A stretch of DNA of 64,000 nucleotides. Origin: Deltaproteobacteria bacterium. Lineage in GTDB: Bacteria; Desulfobacterota; DSM-4660; Desulfatiglandales; HGW-15. Both the position numbers and the translations under genes were made by a program. The DNA lies in contig JAFGDF010000355.1 of assembly GCA_016932235.1 (NCBI GenBank), forward strand, positions 16,513-80,512, given 5' to 3'. The notes under the pieces were generated by a model, which was not told the DNA's origin, did no database searches, and saw nothing but the letters and a program-made list of their open reading frames with translations. Positions 16,847 through 26,093 of the stretch are shown here, piece after piece. Numbering within the stretch: position 1 is the first letter of the stretch; each line of letters opens with the position of its first letter.

Positions 16847-18151
16847 ATGAGTCCGGAATCGATAGGGCTGATAGGCTTTGTAATAATGTTTGTATTTCTG
16901 TTCATGGGAATGCCTATCGGATTCTGTATGGCGTTTATAGGTTTCATGGGTGAAATATTTCTCTTCGGTTTTCATGGCGCGGTGATCCAGTTGGGAATGG
17001 TCCCATACGCTACGGTTGCTTCATTTGTATTATGCGTCCTGCCGCTCTTCATGCTTATGGGAGATCTGACATGGGCCTCCGGATTAACAACAGGGTTGTA
17101 TAATTTTGTTTACAAAGTCCTGGGCAGGCTGCCGGGCGGACTGGCCATGAGCACCATCGGCGCCTGCGGTATATTTGCGGCTTGCACGGGCTCCAGCCTG
17201 GCCAGCGCCGCCACCATGACCAAGATCGCCCTTCCCGAGATGCGCAGATACAATTACGATCCAGCGCTTGCAACAGGTTCAATAGCCGCTGGAGGAACCC
17301 TTGGGATTCTCATACCACCCAGCAGTCCCATGATAGTGTATTCCGTACTCACTGGCGCCTCCATCGGCAAGCTTTTCATAGCAGGTATAATACCAGGGAT
17401 GCTCCTGGTCGGATTGTTCATGCTTACAATTTATATATTGACAAGGATCAAACCCTCCATAGGGCCTCCCGGAGAAAGATCAGGCTTTCACGAGATTATA
17501 ACTGAAGGTAAGGGCCTCTGGCCCGCGCTGGTACTGATTGTGGTCGTATTTGCGGGTCTTTGGGGAGGGGTTTTTTCCGCGTCCGAGGCCGGGGCTGTCG
17601 GAGCTTTCATATCCATGCTGATCATGATCGGAAGGAAGGGCTTTCACATAAAGGAAATCGTTTTAGCCGTAAGGGAAACCGTCATTAACACGGCCATGAT
17701 TTTTATGATTATTATAGGCGCCCTGATTTTCGGGGATTACATGACCGCGAGCAACCTCCCGGCGCTCCTGATAAGGGTGATAAATGACTTTTCCCTTTCT
17801 CCGATCATGGTCGTCTTTATCCTTATGGTGATATATGTCATCCTTGGCGCGCTTATGGACGAGCTTGCCATCATGCTCATAACCGTTCCGGTTATACTCC
17901 CGTCCCTTGTGAACCTGCATATCGATATGGTATGGTTCGGGATACTCTTTGTGATAAACCAGCAGATGGGCATGATTCTGCCCCCGGTCGGCATGATTGT
18001 ATTCATACTTGCCGGAATGATCCCCGATATACCCATGTACACCATTTACAAAGGTATCCTACCATTTGCCATCGCCATGTTTATATGCATTATTCTTATC
18101 ATGATATTTCCTGAGATCGCCACTTTTCTTCCCAATTCAATGATTAATTGA
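16847..18151 (+). CDS. dctM: TRAP transporter large membrane subunit (DctM family)
   Basis: A 434-residue polytopic protein of normal DctM length with about 11-12 hydrophobic helices. Conserved family segments include FMLMGDLTWASGL, GACGIFAACTGSSLASAATMTKIALPEM, GSIAAGGTLGILIPPSSPMIVYSVLTG and GMILPPVGMIVF. It forms the sodium:solute channel with DctQ. Confidence 0.92.
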   Translation: MSPESIGLIGFVIMFVFLFMGMPIGFCMAFIGFMGEIFLFGFHGAVIQLGMVPYATVASFVLCVLPLFMLMGDLTWASGLTTGLYNFVYKVLGRLPGGLAMSTIGACGIFAACTGSSLASAATMTKIALPEMRRYNYDPALATGSIAAGGTLGILIPPSSPMIVYSVLTGASIGKLFIAGIIPGMLLVGLFMLTIYILTRIKPSIGPPGERSGFHEIITEGKGLWPALVLIVVVFAGLWGGVFSASEAGAVGAFISMLIMIGRKGFHIKEIVLAVRETVINTAMIFMIIIGALIFGDYMTASNLPALLIRVINDFSLSPIMVVFILMVIYVILGALMDELAIMLITVPVILPSLVNLHIDMVWFGILFVINQQMGMILPPVGMIVFILAGMIPDIPMYTIYKGILPFAIAMFICIILIMIFPEIATFLPNSMIN

Positions 18152-18187
18152 TATCGTAAAAATACAAAAAGAAAGGAATTTTATAAA

Positions 18188-19300
18188 ATGGTCGAGATAC
18201 CTAAAACAAGCCGGGCCGCGGTTATTAAAGAATACGGCAAACCTTACGAGATTGTGGAACTTCCTGTGCCCGAGGTTGAGCCGGGAGCAGTTCTGGTCAA
18301 GGTCGAGATGGCCGGAGTCTGCGGTACCGATGTGCATCAGTGGAAAGGGGAGATAGGGGTAAAACCCACTTTGCCATTAGTCCCTGGTCATGAATCTGTG
18401 GGCAGAATAATTAAGATTGGAGAAGGCAGGACTAAAGATTGTTCGGGTGCGTCTATTGCTGTGGGGGATAGAATCATGTGGCCCCATGTATCCTGCGGTG
18501 AGTGCCTTCCGTGCGTGATACATCTGCAGCCGAATTTGTGTGACAACAGATTTCCTTATGGTTTCAGTTCCGCTAAAGATTATCCCTATCTTACCGGCGG
18601 GTTTGCTGAATATGAGTACGTAATCCCAAAAGCACAGATAATCAAAATTCCGGACGAGCTTACTAACGAAGAAGTCATAGGTGTGTGCTGCGCATTTAGA
18701 ACGGCAGTTTCCGCCTTTGAGAGGCTTGGTACGCTTGGAATCCAGAGTAATGTTGTTATTCAGGGTTCAGGACCTGTTGGTCTTTATTCCACACTCTTAT
18801 CTGTTGAAGGCGGTGCGGGACAGACCATTGTGATTGGAGCTCCTGCCCTAAGGCTGGATCTGGCGAAAAAATGGGGAGCGGACCATGTCATTAATGTTGA
18901 GGAAATCCCCGATGCTTCTGAGCGTAAAAATATGGTTCTGGGTCTCACTAACGGTAGAGGTCCTGACGTGGTGGTGGAAGCTTCGGGCATCGTGCCAGCA
19001 TTCAGAGAGGGGATGGATATGGTCCGAAAGGGTGGAAAATACCTCGTCATAGGACAGTCCTCTCCGGAAGCTGAACTATCCATTATTCCGGGTCTGATAA
19101 TGCTTAAGCATCTTGAGATAATTGGTAATGGATCAGCTCTGATGACCCATTATTACAAGGCACTGCAATTTATTAAAAACAAGAGAAGTAAATATCCGTT
19201 TGCAGATATCGTTACGGGCAAGTACAGTCTGGATCAGATTAACGAGGCCCGTATATCAATGGCAGCCGGAAAAGAAATAAAACCGGTGATACTGCCATAA
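18188..19300 (+). CDS. zinc-dependent alcohol dehydrogenase (MDR family)
   Basis: A 370-residue medium-chain dehydrogenase. Catalytic zinc ligands are visible in GVCGTDVHQWKGE and PGHESVGR, structural zinc ligands in CGECLPCVIHLQPNLC, and the cofactor loop in IQGSGPVGLYSTL near residue 195. It should oxidise a secondary alcohol or reduce a ketone using NAD(P). The start ATG follows AAAGGAATTTTATAAA. It is co-directional with the TRAP genes, 36 bp downstream of dctM. Confidence 0.88.
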   Translation: MVEIPKTSRAAVIKEYGKPYEIVELPVPEVEPGAVLVKVEMAGVCGTDVHQWKGEIGVKPTLPLVPGHESVGRIIKIGEGRTKDCSGASIAVGDRIMWPHVSCGECLPCVIHLQPNLCDNRFPYGFSSAKDYPYLTGGFAEYEYVIPKAQIIKIPDELTNEEVIGVCCAFRTAVSAFERLGTLGIQSNVVIQGSGPVGLYSTLLSVEGGAGQTIVIGAPALRLDLAKKWGADHVINVEEIPDASERKNMVLGLTNGRGPDVVVEASGIVPAFREGMDMVRKGGKYLVIGQSSPEAELSIIPGLIMLKHLEIIGNGSALMTHYYKALQFIKNKRSKYPFADIVTGKYSLDQINEARISMAAGKEIKPVILP

Positions 19301-19436
19301 CAAATTTTAAATTTTCCTTCAGCAGGCTGCAGGGAATCAATCAAATGATAAGAAGTTTGCCTATTGTGATACGATCGCCAAACTCATTAATAATTACGGG
19401 GAAGGCGTTAGCTCTGCATTTTTAAACAGTAAAAAG

Positions 19437-20711
19437 ATGAAGAAGAAGATAAAAGAGGGAAATTTTATTCCATCACCGGAATATCTGGCACGTGAGAAAC
19501 GCGTAAAGGATGCCTTTGATCTCAAAATACCGGACCGGATTCCAATTCTGATGTACCCGGGATATCTTATAGCTGAAATGGGTGGTGTTACTCGAAAGGA
19601 ACTTTACGATAACCCGGATAAGTCCCAGGAGATTCTGGAAAAAATAGCACTTCAGTTTCAACCTGATATGATTACAGGCCTGTTTGACAGTCCGGAACCC
19701 AGCAGATTGCTGGGTGATCAAATGACCAGGTGGCCGGGTTATGGGTTAGGCCCCGATGATTCGTTTCAGTTCCATGAGCAGGAATTCATGAAGGATAGCG
19801 ACTATGATTCCTTTTTATTGGACCCGTCTGATTATGCCATCAGGACCTATCTGCCCCGAGCCTTTAGTAAAATGAAGGGATTGTCTCAACTTCCTCCCTT
19901 TGGTATGTCTTTATTCGGTTTTTATAATCTTCGAAGCCTCCTCGCCCTTACTGATCCTTCCGTTGTCGCCGCGTTGAACGCGCTTTCCGCAGCCACCCGG
20001 GAAATAGTAAAGAAACATGCGCGGAGCGCGCGTTCAATGCGACGCCTTGCGGAAATAGGGTTTCCGGGCCCATTTTTTCTGGCAGGTGCTTTGCTTGAGG
20101 CTCCATTTGATTTCATGGCTGACACACTTCGCGGGATGCGCGGGATATTCCTTGATATGATGCGAATCCCGGAAAAGTTGCTTTTAGCCGAAGAAAAAGT
20201 AAAAAATATCATGCTTGAGCATGCCATAAACATGGCCCGGACGACGGGTATTAACTATGCCTCCTTTCCTTTACACAGGGGATCGGATGGATTCATGTCG
20301 TTGGAGCATTTTGAAAAATTTTACTGGCCCCAGCTAAGGGATATGATTTTACAACTGGTTGATGCCGGTCTTAATATTTGGGTGTTCTATGAAGGCATAT
20401 GGGACCAGCGTCTGGAATACCTGGCGGAATTGCCGAGGGGCAGGACTGCCGGATTATTCCAGGACAGCGATATATTCAGGGTCAAGGATACCCTGGGTGA
20501 TACGATGTGTATTATGGGAGGCATGCCAATACCTTTGTTAATGGGTGGAACTGTCCAGGAAGTGCGTGATCATACACAAAGACTTTGTGAGCACGTGGGC
20601 AAGGGCGGTGGTTATATCATGAGCACGAATATTGCTGAATTGGAGGGCTGCAAGCCGGAACTGATTCGAACCTGGATAGACGCAACAAAGGAGTTCGGCG
20701 TGTATATTTAG
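19437..20711 (+). CDS. URO-D superfamily protein (uroporphyrinogen decarboxylase-like)
   Basis: A 424-residue URO-D-fold protein. Recognisable parts are LKIPDRIPILMYPGYL at the start, HRGSDGFMSLEHFEKFYWPQLRDMI, and the C-terminal HVGKGGGYIMSTNIAELEGCKPE. The zinc motif HxC(x)nC of corrinoid methyltransferases of this fold (MtaA/CmuA type) is not present: the equivalent segment reads IWVFYEGIWDQRLEYLAELP. It is thus unlikely to be a standard Zn-methyltransferase or a heme-pathway HemE. It is a paralogue of the protein at 22984-24228. No strong Shine-Dalgarno precedes the ATG. Confidence 0.75.
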   Translation: MKKKIKEGNFIPSPEYLAREKRVKDAFDLKIPDRIPILMYPGYLIAEMGGVTRKELYDNPDKSQEILEKIALQFQPDMITGLFDSPEPSRLLGDQMTRWPGYGLGPDDSFQFHEQEFMKDSDYDSFLLDPSDYAIRTYLPRAFSKMKGLSQLPPFGMSLFGFYNLRSLLALTDPSVVAALNALSAATREIVKKHARSARSMRRLAEIGFPGPFFLAGALLEAPFDFMADTLRGMRGIFLDMMRIPEKLLLAEEKVKNIMLEHAINMARTTGINYASFPLHRGSDGFMSLEHFEKFYWPQLRDMILQLVDAGLNIWVFYEGIWDQRLEYLAELPRGRTAGLFQDSDIFRVKDTLGDTMCIMGGMPIPLLMGGTVQEVRDHTQRLCEHVGKGGGYIMSTNIAELEGCKPELIRTWIDATKEFGVYI

Positions 20712-20763
20712 GATGCGCAATAAACATTATCCTTCACTAATGTCCGGGTTCAACCTTCTCTGG

Positions 20764-20885
20764 TCCTGATAACTATTGGAATGACCATCCGCCCGCATCG
20801 TAAGGCATCATGCGTCAACCTTGCCAGGAACGAGTTTGACCGGAAAAAGAGTTCCCCCTACCGTGATCTTTATGCGATTTCCTGA
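20764..20885 (+). repeat. copy A of dispersed repeat with mini-ORF (MTIRPHRKA... type)
   Basis: This stretch matches the reverse complement of about 27126-27235 over roughly 100 bp. A 34-codon frame (20781-20885) encodes the core ARNEFDRKKSSPYRD, also encoded by the other copy; several differences between the copies are silent third-base changes. It could be a small gene or a remnant of a mobile element. I do not recognise the protein. Confidence 0.5.
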
Positions 20886-20919
20886 ACGGACATGAATAAT
20901 AAACACTGAAAGTTATATA

Positions 20920-20956
20920 AAAACCCATAAGGATCGATAATATCTTTATGGGTTTT
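20920..20956. terminator. bidirectional intrinsic terminator
   Basis: AAAACCCATAA (20920-20930) pairs with TTATGGGTTTT (20946-20956). The A-tract on the left and T-tract on the right suit termination of both the plus-strand URO-D unit and the minus-strand AOR gene, whose stop is at 20972. Confidence 0.75.
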
Positions 20957-20971
20957 GTGGATTTTGACAAC

Positions 20972-22810
20972 TTAAAAAAGCTCTTCCACCTTTTCCGGAA
21001 GAGGCACTCCGTTTTCATCCCAGCCCATTAAGGTGTAATAATATTTAACGGCTTTCTTATATGCCGAACGGTCAACTTTCAGGTTGGCGAGTGCCCCATC
21101 AGTGGTTGGTTGAAAAAAACGTTCGGGCATTTCATCATCCTTGACTGATAAGCCTTCACGAAGATTAAAGAGTCTCATAAGAGTCACAATCCTTTCCGCC
21201 GTTCTAAGCAGTTCTGGTATCCCGGTATCCCATCCGGTTACCGCTTCAACCAGTTGAGCCATCTGTTTGAAAGTGATACCCGTAAAATGGCAGGCGGCCA
21301 GGGAGTCATATAGAATATTTTGAAACTGCACCAATCTGAACAGGGCCACTTTTTTTGGACCAAGATCATTCGCCTTAAGAGGTGTCAGAAACCCGAGCGG
21401 TTCATATTGTTTGAAGAAAAAATCGCGCTCCAAAAGACCGTCCGGTTGAGCCGCACAGTGATCCGCTCCGGTCGGTGAAACAGTGAAGCCCAGGGCTAAG
21501 GCGGAACCTATCCTTGGCTCGTGCATCCCGGGTTCAAGACCTTTAACATGCAAGGCAAAATCCTGACAGGCTTTTCCAAATCTTTTAGACATTCTGGCAG
21601 TTCCTTCGGCCAATATTTTGCCAAAGCCTTCTCTCCTGGCAATCAGCTCAATAGCCTTAAGCATTGCCTCGCTATTTCCCCATTTCAATTCCAAACCACC
21701 CGTATCCTCTTTTGTTAACAACCCCTTCTCATAACACTCCATTGCGAATGCTATCGTGCTTCCGGTTGAAATCGTATCAATGGAATAGGCGTTACAGCGC
21801 TCATTCCCTTTGACAATGGCTTTAAGATCTTCAATACCGCAGTCAGATCCAAGGGCGGCAAGGGTTTCATATTCCGGTCCACCGTATTCCGGATCAACTC
21901 TATAGGGTTCATCGAATTTGACCACCTTTTTACATTTTACATGACAGGCAAAGCAGCCTTTCATGCCGACACGGATAGTATCTTTTATTACGCCGGCGTG
22001 AATTTTGTTAACACCGGGGAAGGTCCCGTCCCTGAAATTTCTTATGGGCAGATCGCCTGTATTTTCCTGTGCGAGCATGGAGGGGCCTCCGGTACCATAT
22101 TCCGACTGGGGGAATGGGTGGCTTAGCTGCTTGCGTATTTCCCTGAATTTTTCTTCATCGGCTATTGAAGGCAATGTATGGCCTCTGACCGCAATGGCCT
22201 TGAGGTTTTTTGATCCCATAACAGCGCCCATTCCGCCCCTTCCTGCTGCATCATGACAGCCTTCCATAATACAGGCAAAGCGAACCATGTTCTCACCTCC
22301 GGGACCGATCATGGCAACCTGTATTTTTTTGTCGCCGAGCTCGGTTCTGATGATGGTTTCGGTCTCAAGGGTTTCCTTGCCCCAGAGGTGACCCGCGTCC
22401 ATAATTTCCGCGTTTCCATCATGCACCCAGAGAAAAACAGGCTTCTCAGATCTGCCTTCAACGATAATCGCGTCAAAGCCTGCTCGTTTCAGTTCCGCCA
22501 TCCAGTGCCCTCCGACTTCAGACTTTGCTATGCCTTTACTCAACGGTGATTTTGTTCCTATACAGTTTCGCGACGCGCCGGGAATCTTGAACCCGCTGAT
22601 TGGTCCAAGGGCGAAGATTATTTTATTTTCAGGGCTTAGCGCGTCTACTCCTTGCTTCAGTTCATTCCACAGATAGTATGCAATAAATCCGGCTCCGCCG
22701 AGGTATTTCCGACATACTTCTTCACCGATCTTTTCGGGCTGAACCCTTTTGAGAGTCAGGTCGACTCTCAAGACTTGGCCGTTATAACCGTTGGGGATGT
22801 CTTTTGTCAT
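20972..22810 (-). CDS. aldehyde:ferredoxin oxidoreductase (AOR family, tungsten enzyme)
   Basis: A 612-residue AOR-family protein of normal length. Features: N-terminal NGQVLRVDLT and YLGGAGFIAYYLW, the pterin-binding CIGTKSPLSKG and AIGPGGE-like MIGPGGENMVRFACIMEG, and cysteines CFACHVKC (about residue 285-292) plus SDCGIED for the [4Fe-4S] cluster. It should oxidise an aldehyde or reduce a carboxylic acid with ferredoxin, carrying a tungsten (or Mo) bispterin cofactor. It is transcribed divergently from the operator-controlled URO-D/CocE-like operon, so both may belong to the same regulon. The exact substrate is unknown. Confidence 0.9.
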   Translation of the reverse strand: MTKDIPNGYNGQVLRVDLTLKRVQPEKIGEEVCRKYLGGAGFIAYYLWNELKQGVDALSPENKIIFALGPISGFKIPGASRNCIGTKSPLSKGIAKSEVGGHWMAELKRAGFDAIIVEGRSEKPVFLWVHDGNAEIMDAGHLWGKETLETETIIRTELGDKKIQVAMIGPGGENMVRFACIMEGCHDAAGRGGMGAVMGSKNLKAIAVRGHTLPSIADEEKFREIRKQLSHPFPQSEYGTGGPSMLAQENTGDLPIRNFRDGTFPGVNKIHAGVIKDTIRVGMKGCFACHVKCKKVVKFDEPYRVDPEYGGPEYETLAALGSDCGIEDLKAIVKGNERCNAYSIDTISTGSTIAFAMECYEKGLLTKEDTGGLELKWGNSEAMLKAIELIARREGFGKILAEGTARMSKRFGKACQDFALHVKGLEPGMHEPRIGSALALGFTVSPTGADHCAAQPDGLLERDFFFKQYEPLGFLTPLKANDLGPKKVALFRLVQFQNILYDSLAACHFTGITFKQMAQLVEAVTGWDTGIPELLRTAERIVTLMRLFNLREGLSVKDDEMPERFFQPTTDGALANLKVDRSAYKKAVKYYYTLMGWDENGVPLPEKVEELF

Positions 22811-22922
22811 GCTTGTTATCCTCTCTTTCTTGATCGCAAAAAAATCATATTTTAGAAATATATAAACGATGCCCTATTCTCATCGTGAATGATAAGAAGA
22901 TTATGAACGAATTCCATTTTTC

Positions 22923-22951
22923 TTGACAACATATCAATCGATCGATATGGT
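22923..22951 (+). promoter_or_regulatory. sigma-70 promoter with palindromic operator (URO-D/CocE-like operon)
   Basis: TTGACA at 22923-22928, a 17-bp spacer ACATATCAATCGATCGA and TATGGT at 22946-22951. The palindrome ATATCAATCGATCGATAT matches those at 3379 and 4722, 18-19 kb away. It reads toward the gene at 22984 and lies 112 bp from the divergent AOR start. Confidence 0.7.
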
Positions 22952-22983
22952 GTCAATATCTTAATATTTGTAAGGGAGATCAA

Positions 22984-24228
22984 GTGGAGAAAGACCCTAA
23001 AGATCTTTACCGGGAGAGAGAAAAGAGGATCAGCGATGCAATCAGCCTGAAAACGCCTGACAGGGTTCCGGTTATGCTTGAGCTGAGTTATCTGCCTGCG
23101 AAATATATGGGAACAACCTGTGAAGCGGCTTACTATGATTATGACCTCTGGTTGGAAGCGTATTGTAAAGCCCTTGAAGATCTTGCGCCCGACATGGTTC
23201 AGATCGCACCGTTTTTTCCTGGAAAAATATATGAAATCCTCGATCCCAGACAGCTCCGGTTGCCGGGTCAGGGGATTGATCCCCGTCATTCACATCAATT
23301 TATCGAGCAGGAATGTCTTAAAGCCGATGAATATGATCATTTTATGGAAGACCACTCTGATTTTTTATTACGGCGTTATCTTCCACGCATATTCGGGGCG
23401 CTTGAACCTTTTAGCAAAATGCCTCCCTTTCTGGAAACAGCTTCAGATTATCGGGCAATCGCCAGGCTGGTTGAACCTTTTGCAAGACCGGAAATCCAGG
23501 CAGCACTTGAAAAAATGGTAAAAGCCGGCCAGGAGGCTTCAAAATGGCGCCCCAGGATAGAGGCTTTTGGTATAAAGATTGAGGAGCTCGGTTTCCCTCT
23601 GTACGGTACTGGAGGTGAACACGTGCCTTTTGATCACCTTTCATATCACGTCAGGGGACTGCACGGGATATACATGGATATGTATCGCCAGCCGGAGAAG
23701 CTCATAGAAGTATTTGACTGGCTGATGCCTTTGATAATAAATAAGGCGTTAAAAAGGGCCAATGCGAGCAATAGAAAACGGGTCTATTTTGCACTTCACC
23801 GGGGATCAGGAATCTTTATGTCTCCCGAGCAATTCGAGACATTTTACTGGCCTTATGTAAAGAAGCTTGTTAACGCCTTGGTGGATGAGGAATTTATACC
23901 CTGCCTGTTTCTCGAAGGAGACTACACGTCACGTTTGGAGTACTTTCTTGAGCTGCCCAAAGGCAGGGTGCTCTGTCGTTTTGATTCCTCTGATCTCTTT
24001 AAAGCAAAAGAGGTGCTCAAGGGGCATGTCTGTATTATGGGGGATGTGCCCTGTTCTCTCCTGCAGCTGGGATCACAACAGGAGGTTCGGGACTACTGCA
24101 AGAGGATTATAGACGTGGTCGGAAAAGGTGGTGGTTTTATCATTGCACCCGGCAGCGCTCCTGACGATGTTAAACCGGAGAATGTCAAGGCAATGGTTGA
24201 TTATACGAAGGAATACGGTGTATATTAA
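22984..24228 (+). CDS. URO-D superfamily protein, paralogue of 19437-20711
   Basis: A 414-residue URO-D-fold protein starting at GTG (GGGAGATCAA just upstream). It shares LKTPDRVPVMLELSYLP, FALHRGSGIFMSPEQFETFYWPYVKKL and VVGKGGGFIIAPGSAPDDVKPEN with the first paralogue. The segment that should carry the zinc HxC reads CLFLEGDYTSRLEYFLELPKGR, so the methyltransferase zinc site is again missing. It is co-transcribed with the second CocE-like gene from the operator-bearing promoter. Function is not known. Confidence 0.75.
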   Translation: MEKDPKDLYREREKRISDAISLKTPDRVPVMLELSYLPAKYMGTTCEAAYYDYDLWLEAYCKALEDLAPDMVQIAPFFPGKIYEILDPRQLRLPGQGIDPRHSHQFIEQECLKADEYDHFMEDHSDFLLRRYLPRIFGALEPFSKMPPFLETASDYRAIARLVEPFARPEIQAALEKMVKAGQEASKWRPRIEAFGIKIEELGFPLYGTGGEHVPFDHLSYHVRGLHGIYMDMYRQPEKLIEVFDWLMPLIINKALKRANASNRKRVYFALHRGSGIFMSPEQFETFYWPYVKKLVNALVDEEFIPCLFLEGDYTSRLEYFLELPKGRVLCRFDSSDLFKAKEVLKGHVCIMGDVPCSLLQLGSQQEVRDYCKRIIDVVGKGGGFIIAPGSAPDDVKPENVKAMVDYTKEYGVY

Positions 24229-24261
24229 TATATCAGATAAAAAGGAAAAAGGAGATGAACG

Positions 24262-25998
24262 ATGGATGCTATTATCGGCACAGGGATGATATCAAAAAGA
24301 GAATATGAAATTATTGGAGAAAAGAATATATCTGTACCCATGAGTGATGGCATTAGTATCGATGTTGATATTTTTCGACCTGATGGGGATGGAAAATTTC
24401 CGGTCCTCCTTGGAATATCTGCGTTTAACAAGGACATACAGTCAAAACGAGTCTGGCCGGCTGCAACAAGAACCCGGCGGATACAGGGCGTTCCTGATGC
24501 GTGCCTTGAGGCCGGCCCCATGGATTTTTTTGTCAGGCGTGGTTATGTCCATATAATCGGAAGTATTCGCGGAACAGGCTTATCAGGTGGCGTATATAAT
24601 TATTTATCACCCCGGGAAGTAAAGGATGTATATGAGGTTATCGAATGGGCGGCAGAGCAGCCCTGGTGCAACGGAAACGTGGGCATGATCGGTTTGGGAT
24701 ATTTTGCCGCAATGCATACCCTGGTAGCGGCGTTAAAACCCCCTCATTTAAAGGTTATTACTCCCATCGGCGGTTTTATGGATAATTACCGGGAATTCTG
24801 GTATCCGGGGGGAATACTCCAGAAAGGTTTTGCCAGGTGGCTTGCATCATTGGTGAATTTTGATATCCACGCACAGGAGAGTGAACTCAGGAATGAGCTT
24901 GGCGATGAAGGGTATAAAAAGGCAATAGATCTTGCCCTGCAGGACAAAGATTTAAACGGCGCGCCTGAGATCATTGAGGCGCTGAAGAATCCGGACCAGA
25001 TGGGTAATGCCCCTTATCTGGACCTTATTCTTCATCCTACCGACGGACCGTACTGGCGGGAACGTGACATAGACTACAGGACGATTGAAGTGCCGATTTA
25101 TCTCGGAGCCGCGGCTCATCGTCCTGGTCCATTTAACCACTGGCAGGAAATTAAATCACCGAAAAAATTAATATTTTTTCCACCGACCTATACTGATAGA
25201 CCCTTCTATCAGATATCCTGGGAGCAGTTGCGATGGTTTGATTTCTGGCTGAAGGGGATAGACACAGGTATTATGGATGAACCACCGGTCAAGATGTTTG
25301 TCCAGGGATCAGATGATTGGATCATGGCTGAAGATTTCCCGATCCCGGGGACCAGATGGATTCCCTTTAACCTCCATGAAAACAAGAGCTTGTGCGAGAT
25401 AGAGCCGTGGCCCGAAGCGGCGTCAGCTTCTTATGACGATTCACCCGAAAACCGAGGATGGTTGCAATATTATTCAGCGCCGCTCGTTGAAAACACAGAA
25501 ATGGCGGGTCCTATCGTGTTGAACCTCTATGCTTCATGCCGGGGAACAGATATGAATTTCTTTATAAGCCTGTGGGATGTGGATGCGGAAGGTGAAGAGA
25601 AAAGGCTCAGCCAGGGATATCTGAAGGCATCACACCGTGAACTGGATGAAGAGAGATCAAAACCATGGCTGCCTTATCACACTCATACAAATCCCCAACC
25701 CCTCAAGCCGGGGAAAATATATTCCTTTGCCATCAGTCTAAATCCGACAGCAAATTTATTTAAAGCCGGGCACAGGATTATGCTCAAGATAAGCAGTGCG
25801 GATGATAAACCCAAGGATTTATATCAGGTTGGACATGAACATTTAATCAGCCAGACGCCGAACACAATAACAATATATCATAACGCCGAATATCCTTCTC
25901 ACCTGCTCTTGCCGATAACCAAGGGAAATATAGTCGGAACCTATGTATCAGGAGGCGATATCAGTCTGAAGAGCAGAGAGTTTATGAAAAACGAGTAA
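24262..25998 (+). CDS. CocE/NonD-fold protein lacking catalytic serine, paralogue of 7837-9579
   Basis: A 578-residue protein, closely related along its whole length to the one at 7837 (for example DAIIGTG-ISKREYE-I, RWFDFWLKGIDTGIMDEPPVK). The nucleophile elbow reads GLGYFA, with glycine at 24697-24699 where CocE enzymes have serine. The Asp and His positions also look replaced. The same loss in two diverged paralogues argues for a conserved non-classical role rather than decay. AAAGGAG precedes the ATG. It ends 20 bp before a dispersed hairpin repeat that may terminate the operon. Confidence 0.8.
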   Translation: MDAIIGTGMISKREYEIIGEKNISVPMSDGISIDVDIFRPDGDGKFPVLLGISAFNKDIQSKRVWPAATRTRRIQGVPDACLEAGPMDFFVRRGYVHIIGSIRGTGLSGGVYNYLSPREVKDVYEVIEWAAEQPWCNGNVGMIGLGYFAAMHTLVAALKPPHLKVITPIGGFMDNYREFWYPGGILQKGFARWLASLVNFDIHAQESELRNELGDEGYKKAIDLALQDKDLNGAPEIIEALKNPDQMGNAPYLDLILHPTDGPYWRERDIDYRTIEVPIYLGAAAHRPGPFNHWQEIKSPKKLIFFPPTYTDRPFYQISWEQLRWFDFWLKGIDTGIMDEPPVKMFVQGSDDWIMAEDFPIPGTRWIPFNLHENKSLCEIEPWPEAASASYDDSPENRGWLQYYSAPLVENTEMAGPIVLNLYASCRGTDMNFFISLWDVDAEGEEKRLSQGYLKASHRELDEERSKPWLPYHTHTNPQPLKPGKIYSFAISLNPTANLFKAGHRIMLKISSADDKPKDLYQVGHEHLISQTPNTITIYHNAEYPSHLLLPITKGNIVGTYVSGGDISLKSREFMKNE

Positions 25999-26018
25999 AA
26001 TCCTTTCTTAAATCTTTC

Positions 26019-26051
26019 AACAGTCTGTCGGGCTTTGTCCGACAGACTGTT
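26019..26051. repeat. dispersed 29-33 bp hairpin repeat, copy 1
   Basis: AACAGTCTGTCGG (26019-26031) pairs perfectly with CCGACAGACTGTT (26039-26051). The same core CTGTCGG-N-CCGACAG occurs at 34353 and 63198, each just after a gene. It probably serves as a terminator or REP-like element. Confidence 0.7.
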
Positions 26052-26093
26052 AGTGCTGACCGCGGCCCTCTATGAAAATGCCTGGAGAGGGAA

